DNA of 64,000 nucleotides. It comes from Pseudo-nitzschia pungens (taxonomy: Eukaryota; Bacillariophyta; Bacillariophyceae; Bacillariales; Bacillariaceae). Under the pieces are notes generated by a model. It saw nothing but the letters and a program-made list of their open reading frames with translations, was not told the DNA's origin and did not search any database. Every line of letters begins with the position of its first letter. Positions within the stretch are counted from its first letter, which is position 1. Made by a program: the position numbers and the translations under genes. Positions 34,623 through 46,154 of this stretch are shown piece by piece. Where the stretch lies: positions 2,410,501 through 2,474,500 of the forward strand of contig CM074760.1 in assembly GCA_037355855.1 (NCBI GenBank), in the 5' to 3' direction.

Positions 34623-37600
34623 ATGGCGTCCGCACAACATGACGAGACTGAGAGCTCTCGAATACAAGTAGATTCGAAAGCATCTTCTGTTGGGGGTTAT
34701 ATCCGAAATCGGCAACAATACAAGTTTTATGGTGACATTGTTAACGCATTGGTGAGTGTGCCGTTTAAACAGGATAATGTGCGATATATCACGAAGTGCT
34801 TCAACTCACATTGAATTGTAAACAGACGATGGCAATAGCGACTCCGTTTTTTGCATTGAAAATGATTACCGAAATGTATGAACAAGACAAAGATCCGAGG
34901 AACGAGACAGTGTGCAATTTAGACGCTCTAGTACTGGTTGGGCTCACAGGTCTCTCGGCAGTGTTTCAATACTTGGCATGGACCTACGACAGTTTGCTTT
35001 GTTCACGAATCGGGTTTTTAGGAAATTGCGTAGTAGGTTCCTTCATGGGTACGTGCTGATCGAGCCTTTCAGAAAGAATGAAAATTTGGCACTAGTTCTT
35101 GGTGTTGACAAGAGTTGTATGCAGGAAGCGTCTCTTAAAAAAGTGCATCGTCTATTTTGAACTTTCAGAATTGAAGGAGTGGCCAGTGAAAGGAGTTTGT
35201 ACTATAACTGCGAGATTTCAAGGTGGTGTACTTGTACTGTGTTTGGCCAACATCACATTATCTGTTAAGGAAAAATTGATTCGATTGATATTGATTTTCG
35301 TTATCGGATCATACGTATCAATTCAAAGTCCGTATTCGGTGTACATTGAAGACACATTGCCAAACTTGGGGGGAGCGATATTTGCCGCAATGTTCTTGAT
35401 TCACCTCTTCCACAATGGTATTATCATGAATGACAATACTGCAGCGTGTGAAAGAAGTGAAGGTGAAGCAATCTTTCGTGGTACTAGCAAGAGTAATTGG
35501 CGGCTCCATGTACAAAGAGAAGTGTTCATTGTTCATTCGGCGCGATTGGTGCTGGCTGCAATCTACGCGAATCATGCGTTCAGATTGTTCACAAACGTCT
35601 TCATTTACAATACGGACGATATTATGGACCAGGTCATAGCATTGACAGAGGCCACTATTATTGCCGGTGTCGGATCGGTCGCCACGGGGGTCTTCAAAAA
35701 GAACATTGATCAGAAAGAGGAACTCGAAGCATTGGTAAGGGAAAGGACAAAGGTTATATGTTCGAAAACAAAAGAGCTGCGGAGAATCAATGTTGCTTTT
35801 GAAGCATGTGAGACAGCCATTGCAATCACAGATTCCTCAAGGGTCGTGATTTGGACAAACCCCGCATTTGAAGAATTGACTAAGAGAACAAAGAAGGTCA
35901 ATCTCCCTCGAGTCGAATGTCCTCATATATCTGCCACTGGTGACAATCGAATCCTCGGTAAGAGTGGTAGTAGCATCGGCCGACAGCTAACCGATGTGAT
36001 TATTATAGGTGATAGTCTGAATCAAACGAAACTGAGGGGTGCATTCGATTCCCTATTGCCGCGACACGATGAAATTACGATCATCACAGACAATCGCACT
36101 GAAGACAAAGAGAAATGCAACTATCGTGTGGAAGTAACTCCGTTTGCCGACTCGGATGGCCTTTACGACGAAGAAGTCAGCGAGATAAAAAGGGATAACG
36201 ATAATAAATTATTTTTGGTGGCCTTCCATGATATAACGGCCGAGCACGCAAGAAAGGAAGCCGAAAATATTGCTCGAGAAGAAGCACTAGTTTCGAAAGC
36301 TATGAAAGAATCCATGGTGACTTTAACAGTGCGTATCGACATGCTCCATTTGCTTCTTCCTTTTTCTCTTTCGCTCACTTTCGCTCTGAAACAATTCTTT
36401 CCCCACTCTCCCACAGCATGAGCTACGAACACCACTGCAAGGCATAATGGGCATAACTAGTTTGATGTTGGAGCAAAATTCCTCACGTTATGCAAACCAA
36501 TTGAACAAAGACGCGCTCGAATCCTTGGGACTAATAATGGCATCGTCAAGTTTGTTATTGAATCTAATTAACAATCTTTTAGATGTGAAGAAGGCCACAG
36601 CGAATAGTAAGTTTGACCGAAATTGAGAATGGAGTTAGTCTTTTGGTCGAATCAAAATTCTTCCGTTCGCACATTTTGACTTTTTAGGAAGCATTTCTCA
36701 CCTTTTACCTCCCTTCGAAAAACACAATAGTGATGGACGACTTTCTTCTCACGCCACTTTTAGCCATAGATCCAATCCAAGACGCTATTGACTTTTGCAA
36801 GCCTCTTGCATCCATATCGATGGTTGATATAAAGATGGACTGCAATGGTGATGCTATTGGAGCTTTTGTGAATGCAAATGCGTTGCGGCTTCAGCAAGTC
36901 CTCATAAACATAATATCGAATGCTATTAAATACACTGCCCGAGGTTCAACGATACGAATACACACCAACTCGGTCGCAATGAAAGATGCCAAAGAGGCCA
37001 TGGGAAAAGCAATTTCATGCTCCAAATGGGAAAATGATATATCCTTGGATAGTTTACCGGTCCTTGTCTTCTCGATTTCCGATGCGGGACCTGGAATTGA
37101 CACGCAGGAGGCTAGGCGCTTGTTCCGTCGTTTTGTACGACTAGACCAACAGCCCACAAACACACTCGGCAGCAGTGATGTTGGGCAACCACCCGGAACT
37201 GGCCTTGGGTTACATCTTTGCCAAATGTTCGTCCAGCGCATGCGCGGTTATATTTGGGCCGCGAACAACGACGGCGGAAAGGGGGCAACTTTTTCTTTCT
37301 GCCTTCCAATGATATCAGATCATCATCATCATCATGACGCTCCGATTCCAGTCGAAAAACACAATGATGTTGTACCGTTTGCACTCAATTCTGAGCCGAA
37401 ACCGAAGGAAATGGTCTCTTCTGTAAAAGAAGACAATTCCATGGCACCTGATTTCCGTCGATACCGCGTCCTCGTGGTGGATGATACCTTGATCAATCGG
37501 AGGGTCTTTGATCGTATGCTCAAGCGGATTGGTGTCGCCCACGCATGTATCGTTGAATCGGGGGAAGACGCACTGGTAGAATTATTCAATGGGGGTCACG

Positions 37601-37887
37601 CTCTGCAATATGATGTAGTCATAACCGATTTACAGATGTCAGGCATATCAGGTACAGAATTGACCGAGAGAATAATGCAGCGGCAAGCATCATCCGGTAG
37701 AAGATCCATCGTGGTAATAGGTCTCACCGCAGATACCACTCCAAATGTTGCCGAAATATGTGCTGCCAGTGGGATGTCTGACGTCCTGTACAAACCGATA
37801 ACAGTGACGGAAATCAAGGATTACTTCCAAAACGTGATTGGGCGTTTACAACCTGGTGTATGGCTACAAAATGAGACGCAGTTTTGA
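34623..37887 (+). CDS. membrane hybrid histidine kinase with PAS and receiver domains
   Basis: Five exons: 34623-34751, 34826-35048, 35169-36328, 36417-36606 and 36731-37887, all GT-AG and phase-consistent, giving 952 residues. An N-terminal sensor has about six or seven hydrophobic segments within residues 45-280. A coiled region follows, then a PAS-like domain (FEACETAIAITDSSRVVIWT) near residue 325. The H-box HELRTPLQGIMG starts at about residue 505. The ATPase N-box is LINIISNAIKYTARG (about 625), with the G-boxes SDAGPGID and GTGLGLHL. A C-terminal receiver has LVVDD (about 815), phospho-acceptor Asp in VVITDLQMSG (about 867), GLTAD and LYKPI. All catalytic residues are present, so it should autophosphorylate and pass phosphate to its own receiver. 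The ligand is unknown, and an Hpt partner must lie elsewhere. Confidence 0.9.
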
Positions 37888-39604
37888 TGGGTTGCAGCAA
37901 CCTCTTCGTGGTATCTTTACATATTGATACAAAGATCCAATGTCACCACTGATACTATGTGCGAGGCGGAAGCACTCTTCTGTGATTGATGGTTATCGGA
38001 AAAATTGTTTTCGATCGCTTCTATTTTCGTCGAATGCAGAGTGAATCGATCTCAACAATTAGTCTGCAAGCATCATACAAGTACTCATACTGGCACTGCT
38101 GTTGATGCGGCAATCGATTCAATCTCAACTTTTCAATTGGTCGTATGGTAGTACTCTCATACGTACGACAAGACGATGCAACCATTGGCAATTATTTTGG
38201 CTAGTCTTCAAGAAAGAAATGTTCTTGGTAATCTTTAGCTATCTTGCAATCAGCATGATGCATATACTGGTGGTACATGCTGCAGTGAGCGTATCCACGA
38301 TCCTCACACTTCTTGATACGATGCACATATAGTAATATCTCGTGTGACAAGAGCCTGAGCATAATTTGGAAAAGAAATCATCCCGTGAATCTTAATTTGC
38401 ATTTTGATTGATTCTATTGGTGTTCTCATTGCTGGCTACTACTGCTCCGTCATGTTATTACACTGCCAGTAAGGTGCATCACATGATGCTGTTGAAAACT
38501 AGGAGTAAATATTTGAGGTTCAGATGGATCATCCTTCTTTAAGAATGCTGCTTGTTGTTCATTCACTTGGCTTCATTGTCACAGTTTCGCCAGCCACGTG
38601 GTGCTTTTGTCCAAAACTACTGAATACAATATTGCAGGTAAACGTAGGGCCCAGGAAGAATCAACAAGAGGTTAAAGTCTATTTGTATTACGATGCTGTT
38701 ATTTCTCAGCTTGGCATGTGTCATGGTGCCCTGCTGCTGCTGGTGGTGGTGGTGGTGGTGGCGGCGGCTCTCCTTCTTGATTTAAGTCCTCATCATGATC
38801 ATGGTGTAGTACCATGCATGCAGGGGTGTGCCAACCACCTCCTTCCCAGCTGAAATGACAACATTTTTTGTTAGGTGAAGACGTCGCCACAACCAACCTT
38901 CTAATTATGTGGACCGGTGGAAGAATCCATCTGTGTCAAATTATCTCTCAATGTGCAATAGAAGGACGAGTGTGTTTCAAGACTGCTGACACCTGCTGTC
39001 GGCATTCGGGGTCTACTACCTTTATATATGTTCCTTACCCATGAGTTCTGTACGGTATGTTGATCGAAAGGTTGTTGTTGTTGAAAGCATCTTTCGGGCT
39101 TTCGTGATGGCTGACTCTGGCTGGACCGGTTCAGAGTTTCAGTCTTGCTCACTCCGAACAGCTTCGGGTCGGCTGTGTACGGTACCATTAAAAAACTCCA
39201 GAAATTCCCGAATTGTGACCGAAAAAAGTTGAACTGGTCGTGCGCAGTGAGATTTATCTCGGAGACGGGGTCACTAGCGTGAAACTAATACTGTAATTGC
39301 GGGTCATTACAGTACGTACACGTACTACGTGTACCGGGTAACGTACCAAAAAATTGTGTTTTTCATTGTCGGAACATGATTACTCGTAGCTTGTAACACC
39401 ACAGTTCAATATTCGTTGGATCAATAGGTCTGTGTCTCAAAAGCCATCGTCTCTCTCCCTTGAACACAAACTCATTCCCCGCATAAATTCTGAATTCATT
39501 GCTATTGAAAACGGTTGTCGTCATTGCATCTGAAGAATAGTAGTATTTCGAAGAAGAAAATCGTGCCCCCTGACTTCACAGAACGATCAAGAACGAATAT
39601 AATA
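37888..39604. other. 1.7-kb intergenic, no gene seen
   Basis: Unique AT-rich sequence. A 109-codon frame at 38524-38853 ends in a Val/Ala run generated by a GGTGGTGGT repeat and is not convincing. Confidence 0.45.
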
Positions 39605-41293
39605 ATGGTGTCGACCAGCTCCTTGTCCTTGATCATCGGCTTGTTCCTATGCAGTTATGTGGAGTCCCTGCCTGCCATTGTATCTTCCCTAGAGAAAGAC
39701 CTTGAGTATGACGAAAACCAAAAATTGGCAAAACACTATTTGGTCTTTCCGGCCAACCGCCCAGATTGTGGTACTTCCTCTTGGGAAAACGGAACAGGAA
39801 GTTTAGATGCCGGAAAAGGCATCACGCCACGCGCAATCGACGGCGATGCTCTGTCAAAAGTCTTTCCGGATGCAGAGGACGAAGAGGACGACAGATGCAT
39901 GGCCGCATGCCTCGAAAAAGGAACAGATATCACGCTCGTAGGTCACGCGATGCCTCATTTTCACTATAGATCCGAAGGCCTATCGGGTGAGGAAGAACAA
40001 AGAAATTTGGAAGATTGGTCCCACGACAATTGTCGCAAGGTCGAAGTGTGTTTCATGAATTATGTTTCCCATAATCCCCTGTGGGTTTTTTGGATTGGCG
40101 GAGATGGAGAAAAGTTTCCTCAATTTAAGTTGAAATATGGCGAGACAAAAACAAATTGTTTTCACTCTTATTTGGATCACAGTTTTGAAGTGGTAGACGA
40201 AGAAAGTGGATTTGTGGAAAGGTTCACCATCGAGCATGCCACGACAAAGGCCTTTGGGACGTCGCCGCCGTCCTCATCCCAGAAATTCGACGGGATTGAT
40301 GAAGTCCAGGAAAAGGTCAAGTCAACCCTGACGCACGAATGGGACAGACACTTAATGGTCGAGCGAACTTTCAGTTCGTTGGGATTTGCAAAGGGTAAAT
40401 TGCCGGACGATGTCTTCGCCAATATGGGTGCATTTTATTACAACAATCGCAAATACATTGTCAACGAAGAGTGGGAAGGAAAGGGCGTGTTTGTCAACTG
40501 GTGGGAGACTGATGTTAAATTTTTGCCTATTCCATGGTCAATGAAAAAACATTGGCAATTGCGACTGAGCGAAATGGTGTCCGAGTGGGCCGGCGTCGAC
40601 GTCGAAGAAACAAGCATGTATGGACTTCGGCAGTACGAAGGCGGTGCCCGCTTGTTGAGTCATGTTGATAGGATCCCAACGCACGCCGTGAGCCTTATTG
40701 TGAACATTGCCCAGAACAACCTAGCGAGTCCATGGCCTGTCGAGGTCTTTGACCACGGGGATCGCTTGCACGAAGTGACCATGGAGCCTGGTGATGTCGT
40801 CTATTACGAGTCGGCAAAGAACCTTCACAGCCGCAACAGACCCCTGACCTGCAAGGGAGGCGGTTGCAGTTATATCAATCTTTTTACGCATTATCGCCCA
40901 GTCGCCGATGGCGACAAGTGGCACAGAAACCTCTCGGATATGCCGAATCGTCCACCACCCCTAGTGGACGGCAAGGTCGATTTCGATAGCGAGCCGAGCG
41001 CCTGCCGCCTCCCGGAGCAGGAAGAGGAAAACATCACGGGAAATGTTTTGGGCGTTGGTACCGTCGAATGCAACGACGATAGGCTCGGATCGTACCTTTC
41101 ACCGACTCTCTTCAGGTTGAAGTCCGCCAAAGACTTGTATCGTTGGTGGAAGGCAACCGAGGATCCGAATTTTGCCGCTTTCGACGAGGACGAGGACGAT
41201 GTCGATATGGGTGACTTTTCGGTCGTACACGATGTGGATGACGACGAGTTTGAAGGTAATGCCGAGGAGGATGCCGAGGAAGAAGATTACGTC

Positions 41294-41324
<31 letters not shown>

Positions 41325-41359
41325 CTTCATTTGGTAATGATGGAAAAGACGAATTGTAA
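39605..41359 (+). CDS. ER-resident prolyl 4-hydroxylase-like 2OG-Fe(II) dioxygenase with C-terminal KDEL
   Basis: The ATG at 39605 begins a signal peptide (SLSLIIGLFLCSYVESLPA), and the 584-residue protein ends in KDEL, the ER retrieval signal. The catalytic domain occupies about residues 330-435. It has the H-x-D iron ligands in GGARLLSHVDRIPTHAV (about 352), the distal His in ESAKNLHSRNRPL (about 408) and GGCSYINLFTHYRP, the closing strand typical of algal P4H proteins. An additional N-terminal domain of about 300 residues is not recognised. Just before KDEL comes a run of about 40 mostly Asp/Glu residues, as in some calcium-binding ER proteins. Inferred role: hydroxylation of prolines in secreted hydroxyproline-rich proteins. 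The substrate is not shown. Confidence 0.87.
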
Positions 41360-41840
41360 TAATCGATAGATGCTGTGACTGACTTTGTCATCACTCAGGA
41401 CTCAGTTGCCCTGGAAATGGTCCTATAGTGTGAACCATCCGGCTATCTCAAGAAATAAATTTGGAATGTATACAGTATGGGAAAGAAATTATTATGACAC
41501 TTTCTGAGAATTGTTGTACCTTTATTGTGCTCCACTAATAATCTATGTGTAGTTGAAAAACGAAGATGATTTTCGGTCCGTGAAGCGGAATTGTCAAAGA
41601 CCATTCTGTCGTCGTTCGGTCCCGAATGCACCGACGACTTCGGTAGAAACGCAGACGGTCCCAAAATCCAACAAGCAAACGCACCATACAGTACCATGCC
41701 ATACCATGCCATACCAATCATACCGAAGTGCGTGCAATACGGGTGGGTGCAAGTGCAACACGACTCTGCGGGATTGCGAGGCACGGTGGAACTGTGAACC
41801 GCAACTCGTCGCCTTTCGGCTCGGACCGTTGTCATCGCCG

Positions 41841-43077
41841 TCATGGTCGTCGTCGGCAGCGGAAAATCAAACTGTTGTTGTTCGCTGGCATGTCGATGCA
41901 GTCCACCAATTCTAGCCCCTCCCGGTTCGCGGCATCGATAACGTCTCTCAGGTTCCGAACCCCCCATTCCGGATTCCGCGATTTCAGGCTCCGGTCAAAG
42001 TTTCTGTCGGAGCAAAGCAAGGCAAAGCGATTCAGGGAAACCAAAGAAAGAAAGAAAGAAAGAAAGAAAAAACAAGCAAACGATTCGCACCGTTGGGTGA
42101 GTGAGTGAGTAGGTGAGTGAGTGAGCGAGCGAACCAGATGGAGCGATCCAAACGAAATCGGGCAATTCTGCGCGACGGCACACTCCGATCGACCCCTCCC
42201 ACGGGTTCGTTCGTTCGATTGATTCCTTCATTCCAAGAGCACCGAACGGACGACTCGACCGAACGAACCGACCAATCGACCGACTCACTCGTTGGATGGC
42301 ACGACTTTTCCCTCGTGCCGATACGGGCCGTAACAATACAGGTAGCCGCCGCCGCCGCCGCCACCGCCACCGCCGGTTCCTTCGCGTTCTCGTTCCTCCC
42401 GCGGTTGTCTCAGGTGCTCTCCCGCCAGCTTCATCAAACCAAGCGTAGCTTCCCACGGCGAAATGTGGATCATGTTGATGCACAGAATCACGTCGAATCG
42501 TTCGACGTCGTCGTCGTCGTCACCGCCGTCGCTCTTTGTGGTTCCCCGCGGCAGCAAGCCGGTTCCGGGCTCGCTCCTGGCGGATCCCGGAGGCGCATAG
42601 GGTCACCTCCTCGGGCTCTTCCACGACCTTCCCGAGGTTGGCCGAGGAAATCCGGGATCGGATCGATGCCAGGGCTTCCTCGGTGGGATCGGTCGGATAC
42701 CACACAAAGGGTGGTGGCACTTTCGACCCGGACCCGGACTCGCACCCGGAAGGATCGTCGCCACCGCCACCGCCATCACCGGCAGATGCCCCCGCGCTTT
42801 CCCGGAGGATCCGAGAAGCCATGTATTCCGTGTGCACCCCGGCCCCGGCGGCGATTTCCAAGATCCTCCACGGCTTTTGTTGTTGTTGCTGCTGCTGCTG
42901 CTGCTCGCCGCTCGGATTGGTTGGCAGGCGGGAAAGGATCTCGGACGACAAGACCTCCCAGATCGGTTCCTTGTTGCGCTCCGCCGAGGGCGACTCCAAC
43001 CGCCCGCTGGCCAACGAACGGGCCGTCGGGGAATCCTGGTACCGGTGTTGTTGTTGTTGTTGTTGTTTGGATGGCAT
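41841..43077 (-). CDS. METTL26/UPF0585 (DUF938) SAM-dependent methyltransferase, one frame break
   Basis: Exon A runs from about 43077 down to 42289 and exon B is 42003-41841, with a 285-bp intron (GTGAGT...GACAG). Family motifs in order are SAERNKEPIWEVL, RILEIAAGAGVHTEY (SAM motif I), WYPTDPTEEALASI, RFDVILCINMIHISPWEA, YLYCYGPYRHEGKVVPSNE/NFD and KSRNPEWGVRNLRDV ... DMPANNNSLIFR. These match the METTL26 family, whose substrate is unknown. Within exon A the frame must step by one base around 42600-42602 (CCC on the minus strand). Poly-Gln and poly-Gly tracts are inserted. The frame is open further up to 43317 without an ATG and encodes ALAVLAVLT...TARAFATG, resembling a diatom plastid presequence, so the true start may be upstream. 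Confidence 0.75.
42046..42131 (+). repeat. AAAG and GTGA microsatellites inside an intron
   Basis: AAAGAAAG repeats (about 42046-42071) are followed by GTGAGTGAGT repeats (about 42096-42131). Both lie within the intron of the METTL26-like gene on the opposite strand. Confidence 0.8.
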
Positions 43078-45149
43078 CGATGGTCTCTCGTGCTGCCTGC
43101 GGTTTCGGTTTGGAAAGCTGGTGCCGGTTGCAAAGGCTCTCGCAGTGCTTATTGTTGTGGTTGTGGTTGTGGTTGTTGTGGTTGTGGTTGTGGTTGTTGC
43201 CGGGAATGGGAATGGGTTTGTCGTCAACACTGCCAAGACGGCAAGGGCTCGCCAGGTCCTGCGATGGAACAAAGACGATGGGAGCAACGGCAACTTGTCT
43301 CGTGTAGTTACTCGCACCCGTCCTGGCCACTCGACCCGGGATCATTCCCTTCCTTTTTCGAAACGGATATCGAAACGAACCGCTTTCGATTGCGTTGCGT
43401 TGCGTTGCGTTGCGTTAATCCTTTGGTCGAGATTGATTGACGGATTTGCGATCGAACCGGATGATGGGAACGAATCTTTTGTTAGGCCTCTCGGTGTTGA
43501 TTGTTTTGATTGATTGAGTGATTTTGAGAGAGTTTCTCGGACTCCGAACCCGATGCAACCCGCGCGGTGCGCCGCCGGGGCCCTTTCTTCCTTTCTCGTG
43601 ACTTTCTCACGTCGTACGGTAGGAATTTGAGTTGATTGAGATTGATTTCGAGATGATGATTGTTGTTTTGATGATTCTTCATTCATTCCAGAAAAATGGT
43701 GACGGCATGGTATGTTTCTTGGTACCAAACGGTACATACCTACGAACAGCGACGAACATAAGATTTCCGTTCAACCTTCTACGTAAGTCTTACGGTACCG
43801 TACCGTACAAGCATTGCACTGGTACTCGTGGTGGTAATTTACTCGAACGGTACTTCAACTGTAACCTTACTCGTGGTTCGTATGATGGTTGTTCATTATT
43901 TTTTCAAAATTTGTTCCACGCCTTCTTTCTCGGGTTTTGTCATTCTGTGACATTTGGCTGCCATCTGTTTCCTGTTGTTGTGACAACAGACGGATTACAG
44001 TAAGATATGTTTTTCTGTGGCTTCTGATTCCTTCCCTCATCGCATCAGTTTCAAAGAAAAACTGTTCGAAACGTCCCTACCGCCGGCACTTAAGTAACTG
44101 ACTTTGAGAGAGGCTTTTCGCTGCGCGCTCATGCTCGCTTACAACCTGTATGAAGTATGCAAAAAGGAGGCAATAATAAAAGGGAAATACTACAACATAT
44201 ATATTGTTTCGGATTATATAATTAGCCCGTGATCGCAACAAACTTGAAAATAATTATGATACCGGAAGCTGGTGGTCGCAACACGAGGTAAGAATTACCG
44301 TACCGTTCCGAAACGATCTTCTTCGAGGACGTTCTTGGTAATTAGTACACTCGTACCGGTAACTTACGAAGCAAGTCACGGTAAACTTTCTCATAGTTGA
44401 TTGAAGTCGATTGCCGACGGAACGGAGTGCATCACCGGAACCCGAATAGAAACAGTAAACCTTACCGGTATTACGGTTATACGATACGATAATTACGGCA
44501 CGGCACGTTTTGTGATCGCTCACCCATCAGGTTTCTTTCCCGTTACCGTTACCGTTCCCGTTCTTGCATTCCTTCTTCACGGAAGGAAGCGTGCATGAAT
44601 GAGTGGTTTTTGATTTGATTCATTCATTCGAGATTGTTGATTTTGATTTTTGAGAGAGAAAGTGAGTGAGTGACTCGAGTCGAGTCGGGTGTGATAGCCG
44701 GTTGTCTCGATCGATTGATTCCATCTCGACGCATTCTCGTTCCGTGACAAGTGACAGCGAACTATCAATAACAACAACAACAACAACGACAACGACAACA
44801 AAGATAACAACGATAACAACGATAACGATAACAATCGCAACAAACAAAACAAAACCAGAGCCAAAAGCCAAAGCAAAAACCAGCCTTGGTGGTGACACTT
44901 TCACATGTCTGTTTCCCCTCGGAACAACACAGGCAGGGATCTCTAGCAGAAGAATCAGTCGGTAGAGGCAGCCATTCAGTCAGCCAGCCAGCCATTCCTT
45001 CCTTCCTCCGGCACTGGTACGGTACGAGTACCGTGCTACAAGACAACAACACAGATTTCTGTTGCTTGTTGGGACTGCCAAACAGAAACAGAAACAGCAA
45101 AGAACCGACCGAGGCAATTCCTTCGGACAAGGTGGAACACCAACCGACA
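43078..45149. other. 2-kb divergent intergenic region
   Basis: The part up to 43317 may belong to the N-terminus of the METTL26-like gene. Beyond it there are GTTGC pentamers near 43393-43417 and many TACCGTA words near 43780-43870 and 44290-44560. An ACAACAACGATAAC repeat lies near 44765-44840. No further gene is supported. Confidence 0.45.
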
Positions 45150-46122
45150 ATGATTCCTTCCCACGACCGATCCGGTTTGTCGGGAAGAGAGGATTTCGTT
45201 TCGGTTGCACCACCCGAATGCTCGCTTTTTGCATCCGGAAGAAGTACAAGAAGATGAAGAAGAAGGACAAGAACAACAACAACAACAGCAACAGCAACGA
45301 GACACAGAACGCGAAACAGAAGGAGAGGAATCGGAAAGCGACAACAACTCCGGACTCGACGGAGAAGAGGACTTTCCCGAGCGATCTGTTCTTTCGGTAC
45401 GAGCAACGACGACAACAACAACAACGACGACAACAAGAATGGCAGCAACATCGACATCGACATCAACAGAGGCGATCCCGACGAACCCGGTTGCGCCACC
45501 ACCATCGGCACCGAAGCGACGATGCCGAGGGTGATTCGTTTCGTGCGATGGTGCGGAATGCGAATCCGAACGATTGGTTCGAAGGCGACATCGACATCGA
45601 CAGCGACGACGAGCTGCAGCACGAACAATCGCCGTTATCTGCGGCTTCGACGGTTGATCATTCGTCCCGCGGTTGTCTTCTTGCTGGGACTCGTCGTCTT
45701 TCGAAACGCGAAGAGCAACGCAAACAGAAGCAGGGATTCGAGGCAACGCCGGTGGCAATGGCAACGCCAACGCCCTGCAGTGGTTCCGGAACGGCCTTTT
45801 TGGATGCCGGCATTTACTCGGAACACGAAACGGCGGAGATGGGGATCCGGGGACCGTCGCTTTCTTCGTCGCAGCAAGAACGGATCGCGGCACAAATGCA
45901 AGTACCAGGGCAACGATTACGACTACGATTACGATTACGATTCGGCGGCCAACAACAACAGCTACGAAAGCTACGAAAGCTACGAACCACCGTACTCCTT
46001 TTGGTCCGAGTCCCTTGGTCGGAGTGCACGCCAACTCCATCGGCGAACTGTCCCACTTGCGCTACGCTCGCATCGACAACAATCATCGCAACGCGGGGAG
46101 CGACAATGACAATGCCAATTCC

Positions 46123-46154
<32 letters not shown>

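Noticed and set aside
38524..38853. 109-codon frame with a possible signal peptide
   Set aside because: Its hydrophobic part is a Val/Ala run from a GGTGGTGGT/GGCGGC repeat and it has no other support.
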